37,843 bases of DNA, taken from the NCBI GenBank assembly GCA_023393235.1, contig JAEWMH010000223.1, positions 1 through 37,843 of the forward strand, written 5' to 3'. Under the pieces are notes generated by a model. It saw only the letters and a program-made list of their open reading frames with translations. It was not told the origin of the DNA and did not search any database. The translations under genes were made by a program, and so were the position numbers. This document shows positions 23,972-32,194 of this stretch, piece by piece. Origin of the DNA: Bacillota bacterium. GTDB lineage: Bacteria > Bacillota > Bacilli > Paenibacillales > NBRC-103111. Each line of letters starts with the position of its first letter. The stretch's first letter is position 1.

Positions 23972-24703
23972 TTATAATTTGGCGGCGGAAATCATCAGCA
24001 TCATCGGCCTGCGAAGCTCATCCTCCATCCCCTTCACCGTACGGAGCAGCTCTTCGGGGGGAGTCGGCTCCACGATCCCGGTAATGGTAAAGCCTTCCTG
24101 CAACAAACACCCCAAATAGGTGGTGAGGGTTCTGTGGTATTTGGTCACCGGCTCCCCCAGGAACACCGTATTGCGAATGCCCTCTTCGAAATAACGGTCC
24201 ACCGGGAAATGCCTAATGCTGCCGTCCCCTCCATAATCCCAATCCTGGTGGCCGGAAGCGGTAAAGACCGGATGCTCTACGGTAAATACAATATACCCGC
24301 CGGGTACCAGCCAATGGCCCAGCTTTTCCGCCACTGCTCCGAAATCCTCCACATAATGAAACGCCAATGAGCTGAGGATGACGTCGAAGGCCTGCCCGGC
24401 GAAATCGGCCTCCTCGATGGAGGTCCGGTGGTAGACAATACGTGGGTCCGTCTGCTCCTTGGCCCTGCGGAGCATGTTTTCGGAGAGGTCGATGCCCGTC
24501 ACCGATTCAGCTTCCTGCTCGATGGCATACTGGCAGTGCCAGCCAAAGCCGCAGCCCAGGTCCAGCACCCGTTTGCCGGTCAGGTCCGGCAGCATCCGGC
24601 GGAGGGCAGGCCACTCCCCTGCTCCGGCCAGCCCATAGACGGAACGGTTCATTTGACTGTATTTCTCAAAAAAATCCGGGTCATCATACTTGTTTTGTTT
24701 CAT
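23972..24703 (-). CDS. class I SAM-dependent methyltransferase
   Basis: 243 residues from ATG 24703; GTG codons at 24715 and after are alternatives but sit too close to AGAAGG. Motif I is GKRVLDLGCGFGWHCQYA (about 43-60), motif II VTGIDLSENMLRRAKE, and FDVILSSLAFHYVEDF follows, all typical of small-molecule (UbiE/Methyltransf_11-like) methyltransferases. The C-terminal GIVEPTPPEELLRTV is also common in this group. Its start overlaps the tatD end by about 20 bp and the aadK-like gene follows after 21 bp, so it is an internal operon gene. Substrate unknown; RNA, antibiotic or metabolite are all possible. Confidence 0.88.
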   Translation of the reverse strand: MKQNKYDDPDFFEKYSQMNRSVYGLAGAGEWPALRRMLPDLTGKRVLDLGCGFGWHCQYAIEQEAESVTGIDLSENMLRRAKEQTDPRIVYHRTSIEEADFAGQAFDVILSSLAFHYVEDFGAVAEKLGHWLVPGGYIVFTVEHPVFTASGHQDWDYGGDGSIRHFPVDRYFEEGIRNTVFLGEPVTKYHRTLTTYLGCLLQEGFTITGIVEPTPPEELLRTVKGMEDELRRPMMLMISAAKL

Positions 24704-25517
24704 CGTCACCACCACCTTCTATTGAAAAAAACGCATTGGCCGTTGCTGTTGTGGCCTGTGCCACCTCTTCCGCCGGTTTCCCCAGACAACGGGCGATACT
24801 GTGCAGGATGTGGGGCAGGAAGGCGGGTTCGTTCCGTCCCTCTGCCGGCTTTTCCTTCAGGTCGCGGGGAGTCAGAAACGGCGCATCCGTTTCGATCATA
24901 AGCCGGTCCAAGGGAATCAGGCGGACCAGCTCCCGCAGATGCTTGCCTCTGCGCTCATCGCAAATCCAGCCGGTGATGCCGATCAACCAGCCTGCGTCTA
25001 GGTAGGCAGTGAGCTCCTGGCGGGTGCCGGTGAAGCAGTGGACCACGGCTTTTTGCACCTGCTGCTCCTTTAGGATAGCGGTAAAGTCTGACGAGGCTTC
25101 ACGCTCGTGGAGAAACAGGGGCATGTTCAGCTCCTTCGCCAGCCGGACCTGCTCGGCAAACCAGCGGCGCTGGACCTCCCGCGGCGAAAAATCCCGGTTG
25201 TAATCCAGGCCGCATTCCCCGATGGCCACCACCTGGGGCAGGGCCGCCAGCTCCTTCAGCCGGTTGAGTGTGGCTTCGCTGCAGTGTTTGGCATCATGGG
25301 GATGCACTCCTGCTGTAGCATACAGCTTGCCGGGATATTGCCAGGCATAACGGGCTGCCTCCTCGCTGCTCCGCAGGCTGGTTCCGGTGATGATCAGGGG
25401 TGTCACCCCATTGGCCAAGGCCCGCTCCACCACCTGCTCCCGGTCCTGCTGGAACGAACGGTGCATCAGATTGATGCCGATATCGACAATAGGGGTTTTT
25501 AAAGCAGCATTATTCAT
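24684..25517 (-). CDS. tatD: TatD-family 3'-5' exonuclease
   Basis: 277-residue metal-dependent TIM-barrel nuclease. It resembles E. coli TatD proper rather than the YabD type usual in Bacillales: it opens VDIGINLMHRSFQQDREQVV (no HxH, as in E. coli TatD), then ITGTSLRSSEEA, TAGVHPHDAKH, VVAIGECGLDYNRDFS, MPLFLHEREA, VVHCFTGTRQEL, IGITGWICDERRGKHLREL and LMIETDAPFLTPRDL, ending RNEPAFLPHI. TatD degrades single-stranded DNA/RNA and has roles in DNA repair and RNA quality control. The ATG overlaps the kptA stop by 4 bp (ATGA), so the two are translationally coupled. Confidence 0.92.
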   Translation of the reverse strand: MNNAALKTPIVDIGINLMHRSFQQDREQVVERALANGVTPLIITGTSLRSSEEAARYAWQYPGKLYATAGVHPHDAKHCSEATLNRLKELAALPQVVAIGECGLDYNRDFSPREVQRRWFAEQVRLAKELNMPLFLHEREASSDFTAILKEQQVQKAVVHCFTGTRQELTAYLDAGWLIGITGWICDERRGKHLRELVRLIPLDRLMIETDAPFLTPRDLKEKPAEGRNEPAFLPHILHSIARCLGKPAEEVAQATTATANAFFSIEGGGDDETKQV

Positions 25518-26089
25518 TTTGCAAATTCTCCTTCCTCATGCTCTGCAACAGAGCAGCTGTCTGCCGGAACCCGGTCCGCCAGCCAGACTTCGTTGCCTGC
25601 GTAGTAGAAGGTGGCACCGGACTCCCGTGCCTGTGCTGTATCGACCTGCAGGATTACGAGCTCACCCCTGCGGCTTCCCGCCATTGTGGCAAAATGGGTG
25701 CCCTCGGACAGGTGGACATACTGCCGGCCCATAGGGAGCAGCCCCTCCCTCAGTATGGACGGGAGCGCCTTTTTGTTGGTGCCGTGATAGAGGGTAGCGG
25801 GTGGAATCCCCGGTGTATAGGAGATGTGGTCATGGCTGTGGCCGTATCTCGCCCGAATCCGGTCCCCGTTCCATTCAAAGCGCTGCTTGTCCGAATTGCG
25901 CACCACCTGCCGGATATCCTCCAGTGTTACCCAAGACCAGCGAGGCTGGGCGGTAATGGCCGCCAATAAGGAAGACACCGGACATGATCCGTCCTCCGGA
26001 TCCAAGGTTAGACCGAACTCCCCGGGAGTGTGCCGGAGTGCTTTGGTCATGAATTTACTTAAGCTTTTTTCTTGTGTTTGGTTTAGCAT
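25514..26089 (-). CDS. kptA: RNA 2'-phosphotransferase (Tpt1/KptA)
   Basis: Removes an internal RNA 2'-phosphate using NAD+, giving ADP-ribose 1'',2''-cyclic phosphate. From ATG 26089 (after GGGAAGTG) it has 191 residues. Conserved blocks: LSKFMTKALRH (10-20, with catalytic R19 and H20), KQRFEWNGDRIRARYGHS (68-85), YHGT (101-104, NAD site), LLPMGRQYVHLSEG (117-130) and GSRRGE (138-143). All expected catalytic residues are there. It leads the operon kptA-tatD-methyltransferase-aadK-acetyltransferase. Two earlier in-frame ATGs lack ribosome sites. A neighbour of rtcB, so the region holds both an RNA ligase and a 2'-phosphate remover. Confidence 0.93.
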   Translation of the reverse strand: MLNQTQEKSLSKFMTKALRHTPGEFGLTLDPEDGSCPVSSLLAAITAQPRWSWVTLEDIRQVVRNSDKQRFEWNGDRIRARYGHSHDHISYTPGIPPATLYHGTNKKALPSILREGLLPMGRQYVHLSEGTHFATMAGSRRGELVILQVDTAQARESGATFYYAGNEVWLADRVPADSCSVAEHEEGEFAK

Positions 26090-26195
26090 GTGTTCACTTC
26101 CCATTTTTATATGTTGGTGCGGATGGTGCATCACGCGTTTTTCGCCGCTTTTGGTACGTCACATATTTTGCTCCGCCACTGGTGCCTCTGCTTCT

Positions 26196-26253
26196 ATTAT
26201 ACCTGGCTGCAGCCGCCCGCTCCCGGGAATCTTTGGATAGAGCGAAAGATTCC
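26196..26253 (-). promoter_or_regulatory. candidate kptA promoter and upstream dyad
   Basis: On the minus strand a TATAAT box (26201-26196) lies 107 bp before the kptA ATG; no good -35 box is seen. About 25-52 bp upstream of it is a perfect 9-bp dyad, GGAATCTTT (26226-26234) and AAAGATTCC (26245-26253), placed where an activator might bind. Its position suggests regulation rather than termination, since no T-run follows. Confidence 0.4.
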
Positions 26254-26323
26254 GCAGCTTAGGGCATGTTTGCACACACACCCTAGGGGGCTGCGGCAGG
26301 CTTCAATAACTAGCCGGGTTTTC

Positions 26324-26506
26324 TAACGGCGGTGAGCGCCGCTATTGGGCCGAAAACGGCCGTCTCCAGATTCTAACGGCGATGGGAGCCGCTATTTGGC
26401 ACAAAATGGGCCGATTAGCCCCAGCCGGAGGCAAATAGCGGCTGTGGCCGCCGTTAGAATTTTGAAGCCCCCTTTTTCCGCTTAATAGCGGCTGTGGCCG
26501 CCGTTA
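26324..26506. repeat. intergenic repeat family B, copy 2 (two direct, two inverted)
   Basis: Forward elements TAACGGCGGTGAGCGCCGCT and a variant start at 26324 and 26374 (50 bp apart). Inverted elements (AATAGCGGCTGTGGCCGCC...TTA) end at 26456 and 26506 (50 bp apart). Layout and sequence match the block at 12320-12503. It occupies the middle of the 632-bp spacer 26090-26721; 26507-26721 holds only a terminator and no gene. Confidence 0.87.
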
Positions 26507-26535
26507 GATTTCTGCAAAGGGAGTAGACATCGCCG

Positions 26536-26575
26536 GAAAAAGCGAAAAGGCATGCCCCCTCCGGGATGCACGCCT
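26536..26575 (-). terminator. probable terminator after the YwqG-like gene
   Basis: On the minus strand AGGCGTGC (26575-26568) pairs with GCATGCCT (26555-26548), one G-U pair, and runs into TTTCGCTTTTT. It lies about 150 bp after the stop at 26722. Confidence 0.6.
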
Positions 26576-26721
26576 CTATTTTCAACCGCAATCTGCGCCA
26601 CTTCATGAGGTGGACTGTTCCTCGCGAACATGCCTATCTGCTGCCGAAGGGCCGGCATCTTCCCTTTAATATCGCCGGAAGCGAGAGTCAGCTTAAGCCG
26701 TGATTTTGTGGAAAATGCAGC

Positions 26722-27426
26722 TTAATAAAATTGCAGGTCCAGGAACCACTCCGGCTCCCCAGCCTTGGCCATATTCCGGGCGATGTAAATGGTGCCGCTG
26801 TCCACCCAGTTGAGGCGGACCTTCTCCTCTGAGTTGATCTGCAGGCAGAAGGCCGGCTCCGCGCTGTCCGGGCAATTCCAGCTTTGGGGATGTTGGATAT
26901 TGCTGGCCCAGCCGCCGATTTTGGTTCTTTTCAGATTATACAGCTCCTGGTCCTCCAATAGCTCCTCCAGCTTGTCCTCCCGTACGCCCGGTACCGGAGC
27001 CAGCTCCGGATCATCATAAACCGGATAATCCTCCCCGTGCAGCTCCCATCGGCATTCGAACCCTTTTCGCGGGGTGCCGCCCTGCGGCAGCTGTAAGGGA
27101 ACAAGCCCCTCCAGGGAGCTGTAAGCCCGGATGCACCAGGCCTCATCATTGCGTTCATCCGCCAAATACTGATCCACATTGATAAAAAAGGTGAGAATAG
27201 CAATATCCTTCAGCATGTCCGGGACATAGGGCGCTTCCGTCAGATTCAATTGGCAGATGTAGTTTAACGGTTCTCCGTTATAAGCAGGCCAGGCCTCTTC
27301 CGGCCTGCCCACCGGGGCCAGGAAGAAGTTGCTGGCTAGCGGGTTATTAGCAGGCCGGAAGCCTCCCACTGTCAAAACGGAGCATGTTCTGGCATTACGC
27401 TTTTTGTATTCCTTCAACGGATTCAT
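26722..27426 (-). CDS. YwqG/DUF1963-family protein
   Basis: 234 residues. Recognised by the family's style: TVGGFRPANNPLASNFFLAPVGRPEEAWP near the start, YNGEPLNYICQLNLTEAPYVP, ILTFFINVDQYL, then KIGGWASNIQHPQ and FCLQINSEEKVRLNWVDSGTIYIAR at the end, as in B. subtilis YwqG and other DUF1963 proteins. The function is unknown; members occur near polymorphic-toxin and immunity genes. ATG 27426 follows GGGGAGGACCAC, 23 bp behind the serine hydrolase on the same strand, so they are co-transcribed. Confidence 0.85.
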   Translation of the reverse strand: MNPLKEYKKRNARTCSVLTVGGFRPANNPLASNFFLAPVGRPEEAWPAYNGEPLNYICQLNLTEAPYVPDMLKDIAILTFFINVDQYLADERNDEAWCIRAYSSLEGLVPLQLPQGGTPRKGFECRWELHGEDYPVYDDPELAPVPGVREDKLEELLEDQELYNLKRTKIGGWASNIQHPQSWNCPDSAEPAFCLQINSEEKVRLNWVDSGTIYIARNMAKAGEPEWFLDLQFY

Positions 27427-27449
27427 GTGGTCCTCCCCAAATAAATAGC

Positions 27450-28982
27450 TTAGTGGCCTGCATCCGTCATCGTCCCGATCAAATCACATTCCAGCTCATC
27501 CTTGAAGTGGACGCCGGGCATCACCAGCTGGATGGCCATGGTATCCTCTTCGAAGTGGCAGATGAACATGACCATCTGGAGCCTGTCCAAAAGATGCATA
27601 TGGAGGATGCAGGTGTGTGCATCCACCCAAGTGGCAGCGGTGCAGCAGGCTTCGGTGCCGCTGAACAGGCTGTCCGTAGCGGTCACCCAGTGGTGGAGGC
27701 CAAAGGGCAGCACAGCAGCATCCTCACCGCCTGCGCATTCTTCACGGGTCAGCCGTAAGGTGGAGGCTTCCCCGGCGAATTGGAACCGGCAGCCCGTGAA
27801 ACCGTGGCGGTTGGGCTCCAGCCGGTAGAAGCGGCCGTTTACAGCAGCGGCCATGACGGAATCCGGCTGCCCGGGAGGAAGCGAAAGCTGCAGGCCCGCC
27901 AACCGCTCCGCCAATCCGCTTCCGTCAGAACCGGCAGATGCCGCAGATGCATCAGCAATGCTGCACTCCGACAGTATGCCGGAAGCCATTGCCGCTTGGG
28001 AGTCAGTCCCTGCCCCCTCATCCGCCATCGCCGGATACAAGGCCTCCCACATACAATCCAGAATGACCTGATGGCCATCCTTGACAAATTGGGTGTTGGC
28101 GGTAGAAATAAACACCGCATCCTTATCCGGCATGACCACCACGAATTGCCCGCCCAGCCCGAATGCACCGTACGCCCCATTGCGCAGGCGCCAGAATTGG
28201 TAACCATACCCCGGTTTGCCATCCAACATCCCCTTGTGGCCGGAATTATCTGCATGGCGGGCCGTGCTGCGGGCCACCCAACCCTCGGGCAGCACCCGGC
28301 GGTCATTCCAAATCCCATCCTGCAGGTACAGCTGGCCAAAATGCGCCAGCCCCTCCGTGGTGCACCGGATCCCGCTGCCGCCTCTGTTAATGCCCATGGG
28401 GCAGGACTCCCACGCCAGCGGTCCCATGCCGATAGCGTCGAACAACCGGGGCTGGAGATAATCATGAACGGTCATTCCCGTGGTTTCCTGCAGAATGGCA
28501 CAGAGCAGGTTAGTGCCCAAGGTATCGTAAGCGAACAGGAAGCCCGGCGGCCGTTCCGGTCTGGAGGTCAGGTAGGTACGCACCCAGTTGGGTGTCTCCG
28601 AGGACGGCGCCTTGTGGTAAACTGTGGTCATCTTCAAGAGATGCTCCACTGTCAGCTTGGCCGTATACGGATGAACCTCTCCCGTAACGTGGTGTGCCAG
28701 CAGCTCCACTGCCTTATCCTGAAGATTGAATCTCCCCTCTCCGATGGCAATGCCAACGGCGGCGGAGGTTACACTTTTGCTGATGGAGAATATGGGGTGG
28801 AGCCTGTCCTTATCGAACGGGGCAAAAAAACCCTCCGCCGCCACCTTCCCATGCCGCAGCAGCATGAAGCTGTGCAGGGCGACCTGTCTTTCCCGGATCA
28901 ACCCGATAAATCGTTCAATTCCCTTGGAGGCGATGCCGACTTCTTCCGGCTTTACGCGTCCAAGCAATGAGGCTGTTTCCAA
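27450..28982 (-). CDS. beta-lactamase-like serine hydrolase
   Basis: 510 residues of the serine beta-lactamase/penicillin-binding fold (class C, esterase-like). The nucleophile motif is SISKSVTS (about 76-83; S-x-x-K), followed by FAYDTLGTNLLCAI (Tyr of the Y-x-N-like motif) and later GLGGQFVVVMPDKD, the third motif. A C-terminal extension of about 190 residues (after 330) is poorly recognised. No signal peptide, so probably cytoplasmic, perhaps an esterase. The start is TTG at 28982, 7 nt after AAGGAGGGG; no ATG is near a ribosome site. Co-transcribed with the YwqG-like gene. Confidence 0.88.
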   Translation of the reverse strand: METASLLGRVKPEEVGIASKGIERFIGLIRERQVALHSFMLLRHGKVAAEGFFAPFDKDRLHPIFSISKSVTSAAVGIAIGEGRFNLQDKAVELLAHHVTGEVHPYTAKLTVEHLLKMTTVYHKAPSSETPNWVRTYLTSRPERPPGFLFAYDTLGTNLLCAILQETTGMTVHDYLQPRLFDAIGMGPLAWESCPMGINRGGSGIRCTTEGLAHFGQLYLQDGIWNDRRVLPEGWVARSTARHADNSGHKGMLDGKPGYGYQFWRLRNGAYGAFGLGGQFVVVMPDKDAVFISTANTQFVKDGHQVILDCMWEALYPAMADEGAGTDSQAAMASGILSECSIADASAASAGSDGSGLAERLAGLQLSLPPGQPDSVMAAAVNGRFYRLEPNRHGFTGCRFQFAGEASTLRLTREECAGGEDAAVLPFGLHHWVTATDSLFSGTEACCTAATWVDAHTCILHMHLLDRLQMVMFICHFEEDTMAIQLVMPGVHFKDELECDLIGTMTDAGH

Positions 28983-29133
28983 GCCGTTCCCCTCCTTCTT
29001 TTTTCAACCATACCTTACCACTAACCCCACGATGCATCAACCTGCTTCCCCACACCTTTTTTGTTAACCATGTCACAGAAGTCCTAGCCGGATTGTCTTA
29101 CCCTATATGAAACCCATGAAGGAGGTGAGACGG

Positions 29134-29682
29134 TTGCAGAAGGAGCATCCGGCGGGATCCGAGGAAACGGTGCGGGATTTGATCGTCCGTTTCCACACGC
29201 CCGTCTTCCGGTATTGCTACCACATGCTAAGGCACAAGCAGGAGGCAGAGGACGCGGTTCAAGATATATTCCTGAAGGTGGTTCAGCATTCAGCGCATTG
29301 GGAGGAGATCCACTCCCCGTCCGCCTGGATCTACCGTGTTGCCCATCATCATTGTCTGAACCTGGCTGCCAAAAAACGGCTCCAGCGCCTGCTGCCCGTC
29401 CGCCTGATAGGCGTACAGCCGACTGTGGCGGAGGACAGCCACAGCCGGGCGGAGGAAGCGATGGCCATCGATGCGATGCTGGCGCGTCTAAGCCCTGCAG
29501 AACGCTCCATCATGATCCTGCGGATTCTCGAGGATAAAAGCCATGAGGAAATTGCTCTCATCACCCGCGCAAGTCCTGCCGCAGTCCGCAAGAAATTCGA
29601 ACGGGCCAAAAACAAGCTGCGGCAATCATGCTGCAAAAAGGAGGAGGAGGTCCATGACCCGGAAGGTGTTTCTTTCATTTGA
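29134..29682 (+). CDS. ECF-type sigma factor
   Basis: About 182 residues from TTG 29134, which is 8 nt after AAGGAGG; an ATG at 29107 lies upstream of that site. Region 2 (VRDLIVRFHTPVFRYCYHMLRHKQEAEDAVQDIFLKV) and region 4 (MLARLSPAERSIMILRILEDKSHEEIALITRASPAAVRKKFERAKNKL) are typical of extracytoplasmic-function sigma factors. The downstream gene overlaps by 29 bp and encodes a single-span membrane protein in the place of an anti-sigma factor. The promoter was not identified. Confidence 0.92.
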   Translation: MQKEHPAGSEETVRDLIVRFHTPVFRYCYHMLRHKQEAEDAVQDIFLKVVQHSAHWEEIHSPSAWIYRVAHHHCLNLAAKKRLQRLLPVRLIGVQPTVAEDSHSRAEEAMAIDAMLARLSPAERSIMILRILEDKSHEEIALITRASPAAVRKKFERAKNKLRQSCCKKEEEVHDPEGVSFI

Positions 29683-30631
29683 GGAATTCACACAAGCCTG
29701 GAAGCAGGAAAACGTCCCTGAACCCAAAAGATTGGATCTGCTTCGTGACTCTGGTCCCCGCCTGTCCCACCGCTGGAAGCGGTTAGCTGTGCCACTTCTG
29801 TCCTTATGTCTGCTTTTGGCTGCAGGTACGGCCTTGTCCGCCGCCATCTGGGATTCGCCGAAGCTGCGGAACAAACAAGGGGATGTGGTATTCAGCTACG
29901 GGCAAACCAACCCGGAGCAGATGGAGAAGGATGCGCGAAGCAGACAATTATTCGAGAAATACCGCGGTATCCGGCAGGATGCGGAAGTAAACGCCGCTCC
30001 AGGCGAAATGAACTATCTCTTGATTACAGAGCTGTATGAGCTGGACCATTATTTTTATACGGCGCAGAAGAAAAGCGTGTTTACCTCCCCTCAAGCTCTG
30101 CAGGCGGCCACCGCCACAGCCTTTCAGCTGCCTGCTTATGTGCCGGAGAAGCTGGCCTTTCTTCAGGGGATCATCCAGTATGAGGGGGAGCCTGTGGATT
30201 CGGAAGCTCTATATCAGGAGGCGAAGAGAGCGGGATTGGACTACATCGTCCGGCCTGCGAAGCTTAAACCGGAGGCGCTTAATATCTATCTGGAATACGG
30301 CGGTTCAGCCGCCCCTGATGCACCGGCGGTTCCCGTGCTGAGAATCGGTATCCGGCCTGAAAAAGATCTGTCCCTGGCGAATATGACCGCAAGCGATGCT
30401 AACCACAAAGCGTACGAGATTGTTACTATCAAAGGCCAAGAGGCGCTTTACATCAAGGATGAACAGCTGCTCTACTTGCCGGTGCAAACCGCGGAGGGCG
30501 GATTGATCTACGAAATCCGGAGTGTGTTTACGCAAGACCGGGAACAGCCGGGGGGGAAATCGGGAAACCAGCCCCAGCCCGTTTCCAGGGAGGAGCTATT
30601 GAAGGTAGCGGCAAGCTTGTTGGGGAATTAA
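29654..30631 (+). CDS. membrane protein, probable anti-sigma partner
   Basis: 325 residues from ATG 29654, which follows GAGGAGGAGGTCC inside the sigma gene. It has a short cytoplasmic N-terminal part (about 1-40), one membrane span (LAVPLLSLCLLLAAGTALSAAIW, about 43-65) and a large extracytoplasmic domain of about 250 residues (KLRNKQGDVVFSYG..., with a VTIKGQEALYIKDEQLLYLPV segment). The arrangement is that of an anti-sigma factor, but no classic zinc-binding anti-sigma domain is visible in the short N terminus. Translation is coupled to the sigma gene. Signal unknown. Confidence 0.78.
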   Translation: MTRKVFLSFEEFTQAWKQENVPEPKRLDLLRDSGPRLSHRWKRLAVPLLSLCLLLAAGTALSAAIWDSPKLRNKQGDVVFSYGQTNPEQMEKDARSRQLFEKYRGIRQDAEVNAAPGEMNYLLITELYELDHYFYTAQKKSVFTSPQALQAATATAFQLPAYVPEKLAFLQGIIQYEGEPVDSEALYQEAKRAGLDYIVRPAKLKPEALNIYLEYGGSAAPDAPAVPVLRIGIRPEKDLSLANMTASDANHKAYEIVTIKGQEALYIKDEQLLYLPVQTAEGGLIYEIRSVFTQDREQPGGKSGNQPQPVSREELLKVAASLLGN

Positions 30632-30647
30632 GGATCTGTGGGACAGC

Positions 30648-31727
30648 CTATACGGCATCACCGGGCTTACCCCCCCGTCCGATACAGCCGCTGATTTCCC
30701 CGCCTAACACAGAGGTATTGAACAATTGTTCAATATGGTACACGCCGGAGGGCTGTTCCCCCCGGTAAAGCTCCGCCGCCACTGCCGCAGCCACCCGTGC
30801 CGTCATATCCGATTCTATGCTGCCGTGGAAGAAACGCTCCGCCTTCTGCGGAATTCCTAATTTGCTGCCGGAGGCCTCCACCTTCAGGGCATAAACCTCC
30901 GTGCCGAACCGCATCCGGGCAAAAAGTCCGGCGGCCAGCCGGGCCATGGACTTGAAACGCAGGAGCTTGAGCACTCCGGCTTTCTTCATGACGAACAGGA
31001 GCCCTGTAACAATAGCAGAATCGAAGCATAGCCGGGTCACCACCGGGGAAACACCCAATGTCCCGGATAACGTATGCTGGTCGGAAAAGTTAAAGCGGTA
31101 GGCGGTTTTTCGGCCGATTCCTTCACCGAAGTCAATGGTCTTACCTGATGTGAAGCTGGACACCTGCCGCCTCTGCGTTCCGGCCCCCGTCCAAAAATCC
31201 TGAGCCATGTTCTCCACGGTCCATTCGATGGCCGCTCTCCCGTGGGCTTCGCCCATTCCCAGCATCAGGGCAATGTCCATGCTGTCCACCTGATCCATTC
31301 CGGCTACAGCATCCGCAGCCAGCAAATTGCTCATTCCCGGGACCAGCCCCACACTCAGTACAGCCGTTGCTCCTGCGGCTGCTGCCTCCTCATGCAGCTC
31401 CTCCATAGCAGCCATAAACCCTGCCTCCGCCGTCACATCCATATAATGGATACCATGCGCGAGACATTGCCGGGCAAAAGCCGTATTCTCCTGGTCCAGG
31501 CACATGACCACTGTTCTTACGCGGCTCATCACCTCCGGGTGAAAGGGCCGGGAAACATCCAGCAGCATGGGCTTGACCGCGCCGTCCGTGGCGCTGCTGA
31601 ACTGCTCCGCTTTTATCTGATTGCGCCCCGCCGCGTAAACCTTCCCCGGAAACCGCTCCGCCAGCAATCTGCTTACGCTCTGCCCTACCTGCCCGTAGCC
31701 GCCCACAACCACAATGTGCTCTCTCAT
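30648..31727 (-). CDS. saccharopine-dehydrogenase-like oxidoreductase
   Basis: 359 residues. The N terminus is a Rossmann fold (MREHIVVVGGYGQVGQSVSRLLAERFPGKVYAAGRN), then DVSRPFHPEVMSRVRTVVMCLDQENTAFARQCLAHGIHYMDVTAEAGF, the pattern of saccharopine-dehydrogenase NADP-binding proteins. The remaining 200 residues form a family-type C-terminal domain with GLVPGMSNLLAADA. Substrate unknown; lysine biosynthesis is unlikely from the context. ATG 31727 follows AGGAGGAAACATC, 14 bp after the MarR gene, so it is the MarR gene's operon partner. Confidence 0.85.
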   Translation of the reverse strand: MREHIVVVGGYGQVGQSVSRLLAERFPGKVYAAGRNQIKAEQFSSATDGAVKPMLLDVSRPFHPEVMSRVRTVVMCLDQENTAFARQCLAHGIHYMDVTAEAGFMAAMEELHEEAAAAGATAVLSVGLVPGMSNLLAADAVAGMDQVDSMDIALMLGMGEAHGRAAIEWTVENMAQDFWTGAGTQRRQVSSFTSGKTIDFGEGIGRKTAYRFNFSDQHTLSGTLGVSPVVTRLCFDSAIVTGLLFVMKKAGVLKLLRFKSMARLAAGLFARMRFGTEVYALKVEASGSKLGIPQKAERFFHGSIESDMTARVAAAVAAELYRGEQPSGVYHIEQLFNTSVLGGEISGCIGRGGKPGDAV

Positions 31728-31741
31728 GATGTTTCCTCCTG

Positions 31742-32194
31742 CTACGCATGATTCCGGATCAAAAGTCCGGCGTGCTTCAGGAATCCGCTGACGGCCTCCA
31801 GCTGCTCCCCGTTCAAGGTATCGATATAGTCAAACAGCTCCCGGTCGAAGCGCTGATGATATTCCTCATGGAACCGGTAGGCCGTCCAGCCTTTTTCTGT
31901 CAGGTGGAGACGATAGCGTTTTTTGTCCTCCTCATCCTGCTCCTTCATCACCAGGCCCCGCTCCTCCAGCTTCATCAGGGTCTTATGGATGACAGCCCGG
32001 GTAATGCCAAACCTCCGGGCAATCTCGGAGCTGTAGACGCCGGGATCGTCACCGATGGTCTTCACAATATGAATCTCTCCGCGGTAAAACACCATATCCT
32101 CACTGCCGAAATCCAGCACATTGGTCCTGCTGTTGGCGATTTGCTCCGTCAGCGCAATAAACGAATGAATGACCTCATCCTTCATTTCTTTCAT
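31742..32194 (-). CDS. MarR-family transcriptional regulator
   Basis: 150 residues with the MarR winged helix: YRGEIHIVKTIGDDPGVYSSEIARRFGITRAVIHKTLMKLEERGLVMKEQDEEDKKRYRLHLTEKGWTAY (about 37-107), including the wing with D and R residues. ATG 32194 follows GGAGGGATGAACC. It is the first gene of an operon with the saccharopine-dehydrogenase-like enzyme; its promoter is covered by two near-identical dyads, so it should repress its own operon. Confidence 0.92.
   Translation of the reverse strand: MKEMKDEVIHSFIALTEQIANSRTNVLDFGSEDMVFYRGEIHIVKTIGDDPGVYSSEIARRFGITRAVIHKTLMKLEERGLVMKEQDEEDKKRYRLHLTEKGWTAYRFHEEYHQRFDRELFDYIDTLNGEQLEAVSGFLKHAGLLIRNHA

Noticed and set aside
27780..28970. 396-codon plus-strand frame opposite the serine hydrolase
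   Set aside because: Antisense shadow; the minus-strand frame has catalytic motifs, a good TTG start and operon context.
29040..29106. Autoregulatory ECF promoter (AAC...CGTC) before the sigma gene
   Set aside because: A GTTAACC is present but no CGTC/CGTA-like -10 box lies at 16-17 bp.
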